Shown here in pieces: positions 27,515-35,847 of a DNA stretch of 64,000 nucleotides. The stretch spans positions 62,001-126,000 of the forward strand of contig NZ_JABUZG010000048.1 of the NCBI RefSeq assembly GCF_014897815.1, in the 5' to 3' direction. A program made the position numbers and the translations under genes. The notes beneath the pieces were generated by a model that saw only the letters and a program-made list of their open reading frames with translations, was not told the DNA's origin and did no database searches. The stretch comes from Psychrobacter sp. PG1 (GTDB taxonomy: Bacteria > Pseudomonadota > Gammaproteobacteria > Pseudomonadales > Moraxellaceae). Each line of letters begins with the position of its first letter. The stretch's first letter is position 1.

Positions 27515-28873
27515 TTAAGGCATACCTAACAGTTTAGAGCCAAGACACGATTGCAAGTCACCATTGCCACAGCCTTTATCAAACCATTCCTTAGCCTGCA
27601 CGTTGTCTTGCTTTACCCCTTGCGCCTTCATATACATCAGCCCCAGATTACGCGGGGCGAACGGATGATTTTGGGCGGCAGCTTGTTTAAATAACGTCAT
27701 GGCGCGGGCATAATTTTGCGGTACGCCATTGCCCTCTAAGTACATCACAGCAAGGTTGTTTAGACCAGCAGCTTCACCTTGATTGGCAGATTGTTGTGAC
27801 CACTCAAAGGCTTTAACATAGTTTTGCTCAACGCCTTGACCACTATAGTATGCCCAGCCCAAACCGCCCATACCCAATGCATTGCCATGGTTGGCAGACT
27901 TTTCATACCATTTAAAAGCCTCGGCATAATCACGCGCAACCCCATTACCGTTCTCATACATATAGCCTAAATTATTTTGCGCCAAATCCTCACCTTGCGC
28001 GGCGGCTTTTCGTAGCCAATACAGTGCTTTGGTATAATCCTGCGTCACACCTAAGCCTTTTATATAAAACTGTCCAATATTGTTTTGGGCAATTGCATGT
28101 CCTTGATCGGCAGCCTTTTGATACCATTTGGCTGCTTCGCTATAGTCTTGCGTCACGCCTAAGCCTGCTTCATACATCACGCCGATGTTATTGTGAGCGT
28201 CAAGATCTCCTTGCTCAATGGCTTTTTGATACCAGTCATAGGCTTTGGTAAAATCCTGATCGACCCCAATGCCGCTTTGATACAACAAGCCCAAACTGTA
28301 CTGCGCCATCACATTATCTTGTGCGGCGGCGCGTTGATACCACTCGACCGCTTTGGCATAGTCAGGCGTCACGCCCAGTCCTTCTTGGTACACCGCGCCC
28401 ATGCTATATTGCGCGAATGGCTCCTCTTGATTGGCAGATTTCTCGAACCATGCGAGCGACTTGGCATAATCTTGCTCTACCCCTAAGCCTTCTTGATACA
28501 TCGCGCCAAGATTATATTGCGCTATGCTGTCGCCTTGATTGGCAGCCTTTTGGAACCATTCGGCGCCAGTAGCATAATCCTGCGGCACATACTCGCCTGT
28601 CATATATATCGCACCCATATCGTATTGCGCTGCCGCCACGCCCTGATCAGCGGCTTTTTTATACCACGCCACCGCTTTGTTAGGGTCTTGGGGCACACCA
28701 TCGCCCATCTCATACATCGCGCCCATGCTATATTGAGCGGCGGCATGACCTTGTTCCGCCAGCGCTTTGGTACTGCTAAAACTGGTTGCATGCGCGGATA
28801 ACGATAGCGCTAAAGCAGCGCTCAAAGCTATTACTTTGTGTCTGATTCTTAGCGGTACGATTGACACTTTCAT
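27515..28873 (-). CDS. Secreted Sel1-repeat protein (11 repeats)
   Basis: 452 residues with a signal peptide (cleavage near residue 29, LSAHA) and eleven consecutive 36-residue Sel1-like repeats of the pattern AQYxLGxMYxxGxGVxQDYxKAxxWYxKAAxQG. The last unit ends AKEWFDKGCGNGDLQSC with a likely Cys pair. Sel1 repeats form alpha-alpha superhelices that bind proteins, often in the envelope. It shares the AKEW...C...C ending with the 209-residue cargo protein 5 kb away. Highly similar repeats make the DNA prone to slippage. A decayed hsdR start lies just upstream. Confidence 0.85.
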   Translation of the reverse strand: MKVSIVPLRIRHKVIALSAALALSLSAHATSFSSTKALAEQGHAAAQYSMGAMYEMGDGVPQDPNKAVAWYKKAADQGVAAAQYDMGAIYMTGEYVPQDYATGAEWFQKAANQGDSIAQYNLGAMYQEGLGVEQDYAKSLAWFEKSANQEEPFAQYSMGAVYQEGLGVTPDYAKAVEWYQRAAAQDNVMAQYSLGLLYQSGIGVDQDFTKAYDWYQKAIEQGDLDAHNNIGVMYEAGLGVTQDYSEAAKWYQKAADQGHAIAQNNIGQFYIKGLGVTQDYTKALYWLRKAAAQGEDLAQNNLGYMYENGNGVARDYAEAFKWYEKSANHGNALGMGGLGWAYYSGQGVEQNYVKAFEWSQQSANQGEAAGLNNLAVMYLEGNGVPQNYARAMTLFKQAAAQNHPFAPRNLGLMYMKAQGVKQDNVQAKEWFDKGCGNGDLQSCLGSKLLGMP

Positions 28874-28966
28874 TTTGTCCTCTACATATTAGGGCGGAAT
28901 GGATATAGGGTATTTTATTTATATCAAGTTATTGTATAAGGGCATTCCCGTTGCTTAATACTATAG

Positions 28967-29089
28967 TCATAAACCGCTGGCATGACCCACTTGCCAGCCG
29001 TGCGCTTGCATTTGGATGACGATGTCAGCTTGGAAGGCAGATTCGTAGGTGAGGTTATGGGCGTTAGTAGCAGTACTTGTCTGAGTCAT
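28967..29089 (-). pseudogene. Remnant of hsdR 5' end, copy 2
   Basis: An open start ATG followed by TNAHNLTYESAFQADIVIQMQ and AHGWQVGHASG, which aligns with the true HsdR N-terminus TNAHDITYESVFQADIIDQMQ and AHGWQLGHASG. It then stops (TTA TGA) after 40 codons, exactly where the homology ends. It is a truncated duplicate of the hsdR head, located between cargo genes. Confidence 0.9.
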
Positions 29090-29123
29090 GGTGAGATTCT
29101 TATTATTAAGTTATGAATTGGGC

Positions 29124-29744
29124 TTATGAGATCAACCACACTTTATCGATTTCAACGATCTGTTGCTCCTGCCCTTTAATGCTTTCTTTTCTTAAAAATC
29201 TAATAGGGTCAATGTCTTGCAACATCTCTACATCTTCTTCATCAGCCATATCATAATAGTCAAGCCTTCGATAAAGTTTCCATTCAAAATGATCTAAGTA
29301 TTCAGCGGTTTTTGAATTATAGTGAATAGAGCTTTGAATACCATTTTCGGGCTGCTCATCTATTGGCTCAAACGTATTTTGATAAAAGTCTTTGTAATCC
29401 TCTATCGCACAAACTACTTGTGAGCGACTGATGTACGTTTCAAATAGCCAGATTTGTAAATAATACGGGGTTTGCAACTTTTCTAGCGAATCTTTCCATG
29501 ACTGATAGATATTTTGCACATTTTTAATCAATAGATATTCACAGTCGCCCATTGGCTCAGGATAGATACTATTAATCAAAGACAAGCGTGACCATGGAGC
29601 TACCAAAAACTTAACGTAATCTCGCTTTTCTTGATTTAACAGATCAACATCAAGAACTTTATTAGCTTCGCCCCATTTTTCAATAGTGCGCTTACGGCGG
29701 TTCAGGCCTCTTATTTTTCGATATCTTAATACGTTGTTTTTCAT
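29124..29744 (-). CDS. Hypothetical 206-residue cytoplasmic protein, RM-locus cargo
   Basis: No signal peptide. The N-terminus is strongly basic (VLRYRKIRGLNRRKRTIEKW), the middle aromatic-rich (YYLQIWLFETY), and the C-terminal part acidic (MADEEDVEMLQDIDP). The last 22 residues (IKGQEQQIVEIDKVWLI) match two remnants elsewhere in this locus (30650-30718 and 32848-32910). It follows secreted protein C by 36 bases and precedes the hsdR remnant. I recognise no family. Recurrence of its tail indicates that relatives once stood at other positions of the array. Confidence 0.65.
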   Translation of the reverse strand: MKNNVLRYRKIRGLNRRKRTIEKWGEANKVLDVDLLNQEKRDYVKFLVAPWSRLSLINSIYPEPMGDCEYLLIKNVQNIYQSWKDSLEKLQTPYYLQIWLFETYISRSQVVCAIEDYKDFYQNTFEPIDEQPENGIQSSIHYNSKTAEYLDHFEWKLYRRLDYYDMADEEDVEMLQDIDPIRFLRKESIKGQEQQIVEIDKVWLIS

Positions 29745-29780
29745 AGCTCACTCTATTTTTTGATACGCTTAAATCAAGCC

Positions 29781-30542
29781 TTAGGGCTCCTCACATACCA
29801 TCTTCAAGCTCTTACCAAATATGGTTTTATTGAGCTGATTGTAGTTGTTAAAGACTTTTTCAGAGTCAGCATGATAAACCTGATCATTCACGCAATTACC
29901 AAAGCCAAAAGTTATCAAGTTTATTCTGGCATACTTAGCAGAGTTACTTACCTTTTCTTCCTGATAGCGCTGGGTCGCAATTTTACGATATCGTTCTAAT
30001 TCATCAGCCCCATACTCGCTTGTTTCCAGAATTTGCTCTTCAACAAACTGTTTCCATCTATTTTGCACCGCCGCTTCGTTCTGCATGAAAGGTTCAATAT
30101 AGTTTTTACACATCTGAGGGCTTTGTTTGAGGGCTTCACTAGGGTTTAGATAGCCTAAAATGACTAATCGATCTTTTTCATACTCTGCATCAATCGTTTT
30201 GAGTAAGTTTTGTTTATAGCCTTTCGCTTCAGGTACAACATCAAGACGCTCAGTATCACGCTTTACTTGCTTATACTCTTCGGTCGAGACATCTAAGTCT
30301 TTCATAGATAGTTTATCTAGCGCATCAACACTCATGGGTGAAGAGAAGCTTTCCAGATTTAATCTGGTTAAACGATCCAATACGAGATGGGAATTTTTGA
30401 TTTGCTTGGCGCTGTACTTTTTATTATCAAAACTCCCTTTCATATCGCATAGATCGTCTTGCCATTTGTAGACTTCGGCTGTTGCAATACTAGGCACAGT
30501 CAGTAATACGCTTACCGCTATCAACGAATACCTTTTCATCAT
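29781..30542 (-). CDS. Secreted cargo paralogue C
   Basis: 253 residues from the ATG at 30542, supported by AAGGA five to nine bases upstream; six codons further upstream is another ATG. Signal peptide ends at TATA. The mature protein starts EVYKWQDDLCDMKGSFDNKK, has YSAKQIKNSHLVLDRLTRLN, a LSMKDLD segment, PSEALKQSPQMCK and NRWKQFVEEQI, and ends with a two-Cys region (FGNCVNDQVYHADSE and KMVCEE). It is close to copy A along its length and more distant from copy B. The four conserved cysteines suggest periplasmic disulfides. No family recognised. Confidence 0.75.
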   Translation of the reverse strand: MMKRYSLIAVSVLLTVPSIATAEVYKWQDDLCDMKGSFDNKKYSAKQIKNSHLVLDRLTRLNLESFSSPMSVDALDKLSMKDLDVSTEEYKQVKRDTERLDVVPEAKGYKQNLLKTIDAEYEKDRLVILGYLNPSEALKQSPQMCKNYIEPFMQNEAAVQNRWKQFVEEQILETSEYGADELERYRKIATQRYQEEKVSNSAKYARINLITFGFGNCVNDQVYHADSEKVFNNYNQLNKTIFGKSLKMVCEEP

Positions 30543-30649
30543 TGGAGTCCTTTTTTTCATTCGCCTTGCTTATTTTGATATTTATTAATCGAGCAAACAT
30601 TTAACTCACTATTCTTTTTAGGATGCTTTTTAAAGCCAGTCAAATTGAA

Positions 30650-30718
30650 TTAAACAATCAACCATACTTTATTGATACCAACGATCTGATACTTTCTACC
30701 TTTGATGATCTCTGTTCT
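30650..30718 (-). pseudogene. Remnant of the 206-residue protein's C-terminus, copy 2
   Basis: Immediately downstream of cargo gene B, the minus strand reads RTEIIKGRKYQIVGINKVWL followed by IV and a stop. It aligns without gaps to the end of the 206-residue protein (RKESIKGQEQQIVEIDKVWL, IS). There is no start codon in frame. It marks a former gene at this position or a recombination junction. Confidence 0.8.
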
Positions 30719-30735
30719 TCACTTTTGCAAGAGGT

Positions 30736-31506
30736 CTACTCTTGGCGCATTGCGCATTGCGCGGTGTATTTACCGTCAAATATTTTATGATTAAGCTTTG
30801 CATAATTAGTAGACACTGTCTTTAGCTCAGGGCGATAAGCGGTACTCTTAACACAGTTGTAAAACCCAGAAGACACAATAGCGTTTCGTGCATAAAAATA
30901 AGCACTCAGTGACTTTTGTTTTTGATAATCTCTCATCTCAATCTTACGATAAAACTCATCACTCAAACTACCCGTACGTACTTTATCCTGAATATTTTCT
31001 TCCACCACTTGCTGCCATTTATTCTGCACTGCCGTTTCATCTTGCAATAAAGCCTCTACATAATGCTGACACAGCGGCGGGCTTTGCTTAAGCGCTTTAC
31101 TAGGATTTTGATAAGCCAAAATAGCCAATTGTGCCGTTTTATATTCGCCATCAATAGTCTTAAGTAACTCTTGTTTATACGTCTGTGCTTCGGGCACTAA
31201 CTCAAGTTGCTCTACATTACTTTTAGCTTGCTTATATTCTTTAGTCAGTACCTCTGGGTCTTTCGACGATATATTGTCTAAAAAAAGATTACTCATAGGC
31301 TCAGAAAAGCTTTCAAGATTTGCTCTCGTCAAACTGTTTAATACGAAATGAGAATTCTCTATTTGCTTGGCAGTATATTTATTATTATCAAAATCTCCTT
31401 GATATTGACAAGACTTCATTTCCGAACGCCACTCATAAGTTTGCGCTTGGGCAATGGTGGTGACTGCCATTGAGACAAAAATGGCGGCTGTCGTCATTGC
31501 TTTCAT
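30736..31506 (-). CDS. Secreted cargo paralogue B
   Basis: 256 residues with signal peptide MKAMTTAAIFVSMAVTTIAQ ending near AQA. The mature part opens TYEWRSEMKSCQYQGDFDNN and shares YTAKQIENSHFVLNSLTRAN, PEAQTYKQELLKTIDGEYK, PSKALKQSPPLCQHYVEALL and a late Cys pair with copies A and C, but is more diverged. AAGGAG precedes the ATG. The upstream DNA, including the signal-peptide coding region and the preceding hsdS-tail remnant, parallels the arrangement hsdS-A. Function unknown. Confidence 0.75.
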   Translation of the reverse strand: MKAMTTAAIFVSMAVTTIAQAQTYEWRSEMKSCQYQGDFDNNKYTAKQIENSHFVLNSLTRANLESFSEPMSNLFLDNISSKDPEVLTKEYKQAKSNVEQLELVPEAQTYKQELLKTIDGEYKTAQLAILAYQNPSKALKQSPPLCQHYVEALLQDETAVQNKWQQVVEENIQDKVRTGSLSDEFYRKIEMRDYQKQKSLSAYFYARNAIVSSGFYNCVKSTAYRPELKTVSTNYAKLNHKIFDGKYTAQCAMRQE

Positions 31507-31563
31507 AAATGAAACTCCTTTGGTTATTTTGCTGGTTATGACATATAAACAAGCGCTTCATCT

Positions 31564-31647
31564 TTACATTACTGACGACTCATCCGCCCGCCAACCTCTC
31601 ACATCAATCTTACTCGTAACGGCAGCAGAGATTAAAACGGTGCGGAG
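31564..31647 (-). pseudogene. Remnant of hsdS 3' end, copy 3
   Basis: The minus strand encodes LRTVLISAAVTSKIDVRGWR and ends at TAA after a short new tail. It matches the real HsdS terminus RRTALISAAVTGKIDVRGW. It has no start and lies just upstream of cargo gene B, in the same relative position as the real hsdS end is to cargo gene A. Confidence 0.9.
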
Positions 31648-31686
31648 TCTTACATCAATTGAAATTAATTATGGATAGACACCAAA

Positions 31687-31800
31687 TACTAACGCTGCTA
31701 TCTGATAGCCGCTGGTGCGACCCAACTGCAAGCCTTGCGCTTGTATTTGAGTGACAACATCAGTTTGGAGTACAGATTCTTAGGTGACGTCGCGGCTCAT
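31687..31800 (-). pseudogene. Remnant of hsdR 5' end, copy 3 (decayed)
   Basis: From an ATG at 31800 the minus strand reads MSRDVT, a stop, then ESVLQTDVVTQIQAQGLQLG and RTSGYQIAAL. This aligns with HsdR MTNAHDITYESVFQADIID and onward to ASGYQTATAL. The in-frame stop and substitutions show it is older than the copy at 28967-29089. Confidence 0.85.
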
Positions 31801-31921
31801 GGCATTTTCTTATTTTTACTTTTGTTAAACGGTATATAAATATAGCAGACAAAATATCAGCTAGCGCTGGCAAAACCCTTTGTATGTTCCATATATTACA
31901 TATAGCCGATAACCGCTATTT

Positions 31922-32650
31922 CTATTCTTTAAACGATTCTTCAAATTTATCTATGTATGATAGAAAAGCTGGAACCTCTTCAGATTTTGATCTGATACTA
32001 ATATTTTCAAGAATACGACGGACAATATGTAGGTTTTTAATATCCTTAAGTGTTATAAATATAAGCATCATGTCTCTAACGACAGGAATAACTTGCTCCA
32101 AAATTTTAGGGTTATCACTCAGCTGAAAACGAAAAGATATTTTATTTAGTACTATCAATCTATTAGAAAGATTTGGATCCATTTGAAGAATCTCATACTT
32201 TAATAATAATGCTTCAAGTACTGCAACCTCTGTCAATTCATCGGTACAATCAATCCCTTCATCCACTACTGAGTCTATAATTTTTAAAGATTTATTGTAT
32301 TCTTTCAATCCATATAGTGCTCTGGCTTTATCAGTATATGCCGCTCTTATAATTTTTTTATTATAGCCATCATGAATATCTTCAGGAAGATTTCCATGAG
32401 TATAAATATCAATAATTTTTTCACAAACTGATATAGCATTTTGATATTCTTCAAGCATAATAAGGCTTGTTGTTTTCCATGTTAAAGCAGCTTTGGCATG
32501 GGCGCGCTCTTGTGAATCTTCGCTATCAATGTATTGACAATATAAGTTATCAGCCAGCTCAATAGCCTCATGATAACTATCTTTAAGAAAAAGTTTTTGA
32601 ACATTTCCTGCCATTTTGGCAGATTTAGATTTTAAAAACCAAAACATCAT
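31922..32650 (-). CDS. TPR-like helical repeat protein, RM-locus cargo
   Basis: 242 residues with no signal peptide. Pairs of helices such as YHEAIELADNLYCQYI, ERAHAKAALTWKTTSLIML, YQNAISVCEKIIDIY and YTDKARALYGLKEYNKSLKI have TPR spacing and character; the C-terminal third continues as helices without a clear motif. TPR proteins are usually scaffolds. Much more AT-rich than hsdM and hsdR, suggesting separate origin. It lies between the 209-residue Sel1 gene and a decayed hsdR head. No specific family recognised. Confidence 0.65.
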   Translation of the reverse strand: MMFWFLKSKSAKMAGNVQKLFLKDSYHEAIELADNLYCQYIDSEDSQERAHAKAALTWKTTSLIMLEEYQNAISVCEKIIDIYTHGNLPEDIHDGYNKKIIRAAYTDKARALYGLKEYNKSLKIIDSVVDEGIDCTDELTEVAVLEALLLKYEILQMDPNLSNRLIVLNKISFRFQLSDNPKILEQVIPVVRDMMLIFITLKDIKNLHIVRRILENISIRSKSEEVPAFLSYIDKFEESFKE

Positions 32651-32847
32651 CTAGCCTTTTTATACAGTCTATTTTTTCAATAACCAATACTATGTTAGTT
32701 GCTATATCATCTAGCATCTTTGGTATAAAAGCATGCTGGACGATGCTAGCATAAAAACAAAACAATTGTACATTAAGAATAAAAAACCATCCTACCTTTT
32801 GGGTCGATTATCTAACGCTATGTGCTTACCATAGAATATGTTGTGTC

Positions 32848-32910
32848 TCATTGCTTTACTTTAATCAACCACACTTTATTCACTTCTGCTATTGTGTGTG
32901 GGCGTCCATT
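32848..32910 (-). pseudogene. Remnant of the 206-residue protein's C-terminus, copy 3
   Basis: Directly behind the stop of the 209-residue Sel1 gene, the minus strand reads NGRPHTIAEVNKVWLIKVKQ and a stop. The IAEVNKVWLI core matches IVEIDKVWLI of the 206-residue protein. No start codon. Third occurrence of this tail in the locus. Confidence 0.65.
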
Positions 32911-33523
32911 AATAACCACGTTCATTTAATCGTCTATATTGATCACAGCCATATTGATGACCCTTGTCACACGTTTTCCCGTACCATTCCTTTGCTGTAG
33001 ATCGGTTTCGCTTAAGACCACCAAAACCTTCTTCATAAAAGTATCCAAGCATCCCTTGACCTTGTATGTTTCCCTGTTTTGCTGCCTTTTGAAACATCTT
33101 TCTTGCTAATACAAGATCTTGACGGACGCCTTCACCGTTGTAATATATTAAACCAACCTTAACTTGATACTCTACATTGCCTTGGTTTGCCCATTTTTTC
33201 ATATCGGCCAAACTATCCTTAGCGTCAGAATATTTATTCTCATAGGATAAACGGCTACTTAGCGAGCCTATCTTATATTTTTTTTGCTTGGCATGAGCAC
33301 TTAGGTTATCAATAGCTTTGGATATCTCATCATTACTATATACAGTAGCACTACTATTGGTAGCATATATATTGCGACTAGAACCATAAATTGCAGACGT
33401 AGAATCATTGCTAGTCGTGTGGGTCAAAGTGTTATTTTGTTGGAAAGTAGTTTCGACAGCGCCATTCACTTGGGCTGTACCCACTCCTAATAGTATCAAT
33501 AGTAATCTTTTCATAACTTTCAT
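32909..33523 (-). CDS. Secreted short Sel1-repeat protein, RM-locus cargo
   Basis: About 204 residues from the ATG at 33523 (another ATG lies three codons later; an upstream TTG is less likely). A signal peptide ends near GAVA/VNG. A Ser/Thr/Asn-rich linker is followed by two Sel1 repeats (VKVGLIYYNGEGVRQDLVLA and GMLGYFYEEGF) and the ending AKEWYGKTCDKGHQYGCDQY. The ending matches the AKEW...C...C module of the 452-residue Sel1 protein, so the two are distant paralogues. Preceded by an hsdS-tail remnant. Confidence 0.72.
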   Translation of the reverse strand: MKVMKRLLLILLGVGTAQVNGAVETTFQQNNTLTHTTSNDSTSAIYGSSRNIYATNSSATVYSNDEISKAIDNLSAHAKQKKYKIGSLSSRLSYENKYSDAKDSLADMKKWANQGNVEYQVKVGLIYYNGEGVRQDLVLARKMFQKAAKQGNIQGQGMLGYFYEEGFGGLKRNRSTAKEWYGKTCDKGHQYGCDQYRRLNERGY

Positions 33524-33569
33524 ACCTATGCCAGTCAACTTTAATAAAGTACTCTTATAGCGCGTAATT

Positions 33570-33680
33570 TTAGTTGTGCATTACGAAGGCTTTGTTGTCA
33601 GCCGCCCGCCAACCCCTCACATCAATCTTACCCGTAACAGCAGCAGATATTAGAGCGGTGCGGCATACTTGCACGAGTTC
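33570..33680 (-). pseudogene. Remnant of hsdS 3' end, copy 2
   Basis: The minus strand encodes VCRTALISAAVTGKIDVRGW, nearly identical to the end of the real HsdS (RRTALISAAVTGKIDVRGW), then RAADNKAF and a stop. No start. It lies downstream of cargo gene A and upstream of the 209-residue Sel1 gene. Confidence 0.92.
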
Positions 33681-33720
33681 AATAATTTATTTAGTTTGAC
33701 TAAAAAACGTAATCCAAGTT

Positions 33721-34482
33721 TTACGGCTCATCGCACATCTGCTTAAAGCTTCTACCAAACAAGGTTTTATTGAGCTTTTGCTGATTACTAAACACTTCAT
33801 CAGAGTCAGCATGATAGACCTGCTCATTGACGCAATTACCAAAACCAAAAGTAACCAAGTTTATCTTGGCGTACTTAGTAGGGTTGCTGGCTTTTTCTTC
33901 CTGATAGCGCTTGGTAGCCAAACTGCGGTAATACTTACCACCATCGTCTGTGATATCTGCTTGTTTTTGAATTTGCTCTTCAACAAACTGCTTCCATCTA
34001 TTTTGCACAGCCGTTTCATTCTTTAATAACGGCTCAATATAAGTTTTACACATTTGCGGGCTTTGCTTGAGTGCCTCACTGGGATTCAGATATCCCAAAA
34101 TCGTCAATTTATTTTGTTTATATTCGCCGTCAATAGACTTGACCAACTCTTGCTTATAACCTTTCGCTTCAGGCACTACATCAAGTCGTTCAATATTGTT
34201 CTTAACTTTTATATATTCTTCAGTAAGCTTGTCTAAGTCTTTCATCGATAACTTGTCTAGTGCATCAATATCCATCGGTGGAAAAAAGCTATCTAGATTA
34301 GATCTTGTTAAGCTTTCTAATACTAAATGTGAATTCTTGATTTGCTTAGCGGTATATTTTTTACTATCAAAGTCACCTTCCATACTGCAAAAATCATCTT
34401 GCCATTTATAGGTCTGTGCTTGGGCGATGGTGGTCACGGCCATTGATGCCAATAGAGCTGCTACGGTAACTGCTTTCATCAT
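33721..34482 (-). CDS. Secreted cargo paralogue A
   Basis: 253 residues from the ATG at 34482, which has AAGGAG five bases upstream. Signal peptide MMKAVTVAALLASMAVTTIA ends near AQA. The mature protein begins TYKWQDDFCSMEGDFDSKK, continues YTAKQIKNSHLVLESLTRSN, and shares LSMKDLDKLTEEY, PSEALKQSPQMCK, NRWKQFVEEQIQ, FGNCVNEQVYHADSD and the final FKQMCDEP with copy C. First gene after hsdS, 63 bases beyond its stop, so probably co-transcribed with the RM genes. No family recognised; function unknown. Confidence 0.78.
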   Translation of the reverse strand: MMKAVTVAALLASMAVTTIAQAQTYKWQDDFCSMEGDFDSKKYTAKQIKNSHLVLESLTRSNLDSFFPPMDIDALDKLSMKDLDKLTEEYIKVKNNIERLDVVPEAKGYKQELVKSIDGEYKQNKLTILGYLNPSEALKQSPQMCKTYIEPLLKNETAVQNRWKQFVEEQIQKQADITDDGGKYYRSLATKRYQEEKASNPTKYAKINLVTFGFGNCVNEQVYHADSDEVFSNQQKLNKTLFGRSFKQMCDEP

Positions 34483-34545
34483 ATAACTCCTTTTATTAAT
34501 TTTCTTGTTTATCAAACGCAATATGCGCTTAATCTCTATTTACAG

Positions 34546-35847
34546 CTACTCAGGCGCAACCCAACCCCGCACATCAATCTTGCCTGTGACGGCAGCAGAT
34601 ATTAAAGCAGTGCGGCGTTCTTGCATGAGTTGGATGTTGTACTCTGATTTTTTTATTAAATCATCAAATTGGTTATCCATTTTTTCAATTTTTTTAACTA
34701 TTAAATCTTGCTCTTGTTTTGAAGGTAAGGGCATGAAAATACGACCTAGTTCGTCAAAATAAAGTCTCAAACGCATCTCCATTATTCCTCTAGACCATCG
34801 CTTAAACTCCATATTAGCCAATCTGGTTCTAAACAAATAATGATAAAACTTAGAATTAATATCTTTCGTTGCTCGCAAAATGTCATACGCTGGGCTAGTA
34901 ACTCCTTCATAATCCGAATAACCTACAGCACCCATCCAAGCCAATAGTTTATTTACAACTATATCCCCTTTCTTTACTTTCCAGTAACCATCAGTCGTAG
35001 ACGCTTTATTTCCTTTCTGCTCTAAATCTTTACGAGGGCGGACTCCAATTGCTGTATAAACTGATAATAGCTCATAATCGTTGTTTGAAGGTGCTGGCTC
35101 AGCAACTAATCTAAAAAATCGTTTTGCAGGCAAAATCTCCCAATGCTCAGGCACATCTCCCAACCACTCAACGCCCGAATCTTTCATCGGCGCATCAGGG
35201 TTTAAGCCTTTCGTCACCGCATGACTGATCACCGCTTGGCGCTTTTCTTTTAACAGTTGGATAAGGGTTTGCTGCTTTTCGATTAAGGTATCGATTTGGG
35301 CAGTTTCATGGTCGAGGAAGTTAGCGATTTGGTTTGCTTTATATAAATCAATTTTTGGAATAGATAATTGCCCCAATCTTTCCGAGTTTAGAATTTTAAC
35401 TACATTACCAGTAGCCATCTGCTCTAGTTCGTTTCTAGCTGCAAGTAATAAATAATAATTATATTTTGAATTATCTTTAAAGCTGACAGCGGTAATTTGC
35501 TGATTAGTCATAATAGTTTTGGACGCATATCCAGCCTTACCAATCGTACCTATACAGCACAATAAAACTGAGTTTTTAGCAACTTTTCTTTGTGTTTTCC
35601 AACCCAGTTTAGTTAAATATTTTGTTCCGCAAACTTTTTCGGTATTTTCTTTTATATCTTCTGGTCGCACCCATTCATATATTGTCACATCATCAGAGTA
35701 ATATGCGCTAATAGCTGTAGATGGTGTCATTCCAGTAATGAATGAAGCTTTTCTTTTTAGACTTATAGTAGACCAATCCTTAGGAATCTCTCCCAACCAC
35801 TCAACCCCTGATTCTTTATATTGTTCATATTGCTGATACTTTGCCAT
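34546..35847 (-). CDS. hsdS: Type I RM specificity subunit S
   Basis: 433 residues, the normal length, with two target-recognition domains that read each half of a bipartite site. Each is announced by a repeated motif (YKESGVEWLGEIPKDW at ~9 and MKDSGVEWLGDVPEHW at ~215). The conserved spacer helices are FLDHETAQIDTLIEKQ centrally and LMQERRTALISAAVTGK at the end. The start shares a base with the hsdM stop (TAATG). Its 3' end is the source sequence of two remnants in the cargo region. Together with HsdM it can form an active methyltransferase even without HsdR. Confidence 0.95.
   Translation of the reverse strand: MAKYQQYEQYKESGVEWLGEIPKDWSTISLKRKASFITGMTPSTAISAYYSDDVTIYEWVRPEDIKENTEKVCGTKYLTKLGWKTQRKVAKNSVLLCCIGTIGKAGYASKTIMTNQQITAVSFKDNSKYNYYLLLAARNELEQMATGNVVKILNSERLGQLSIPKIDLYKANQIANFLDHETAQIDTLIEKQQTLIQLLKEKRQAVISHAVTKGLNPDAPMKDSGVEWLGDVPEHWEILPAKRFFRLVAEPAPSNNDYELLSVYTAIGVRPRKDLEQKGNKASTTDGYWKVKKGDIVVNKLLAWMGAVGYSDYEGVTSPAYDILRATKDINSKFYHYLFRTRLANMEFKRWSRGIMEMRLRLYFDELGRIFMPLPSKQEQDLIVKKIEKMDNQFDDLIKKSEYNIQLMQERRTALISAAVTGKIDVRGWVAPE

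Noticed and set aside
28024..28801. Several plus-strand frames of 75-102 codons
   Set aside because: They are antisense shadows of the 36-residue Sel1 repeats, which keep stop codons out of other frames.
27515..28873. Regular repeats suggesting CRISPR or VNTR
   Set aside because: The 108-base period is the coding unit of Sel1 repeats (36 residues); no spacer-like unique segments. No CRISPR array found elsewhere in the window.
31681..31870. Second independent type I R subunit gene start
   Set aside because: Similarity to HsdR is limited to about 38 codons with an in-frame stop; it is a remnant, not a gene.
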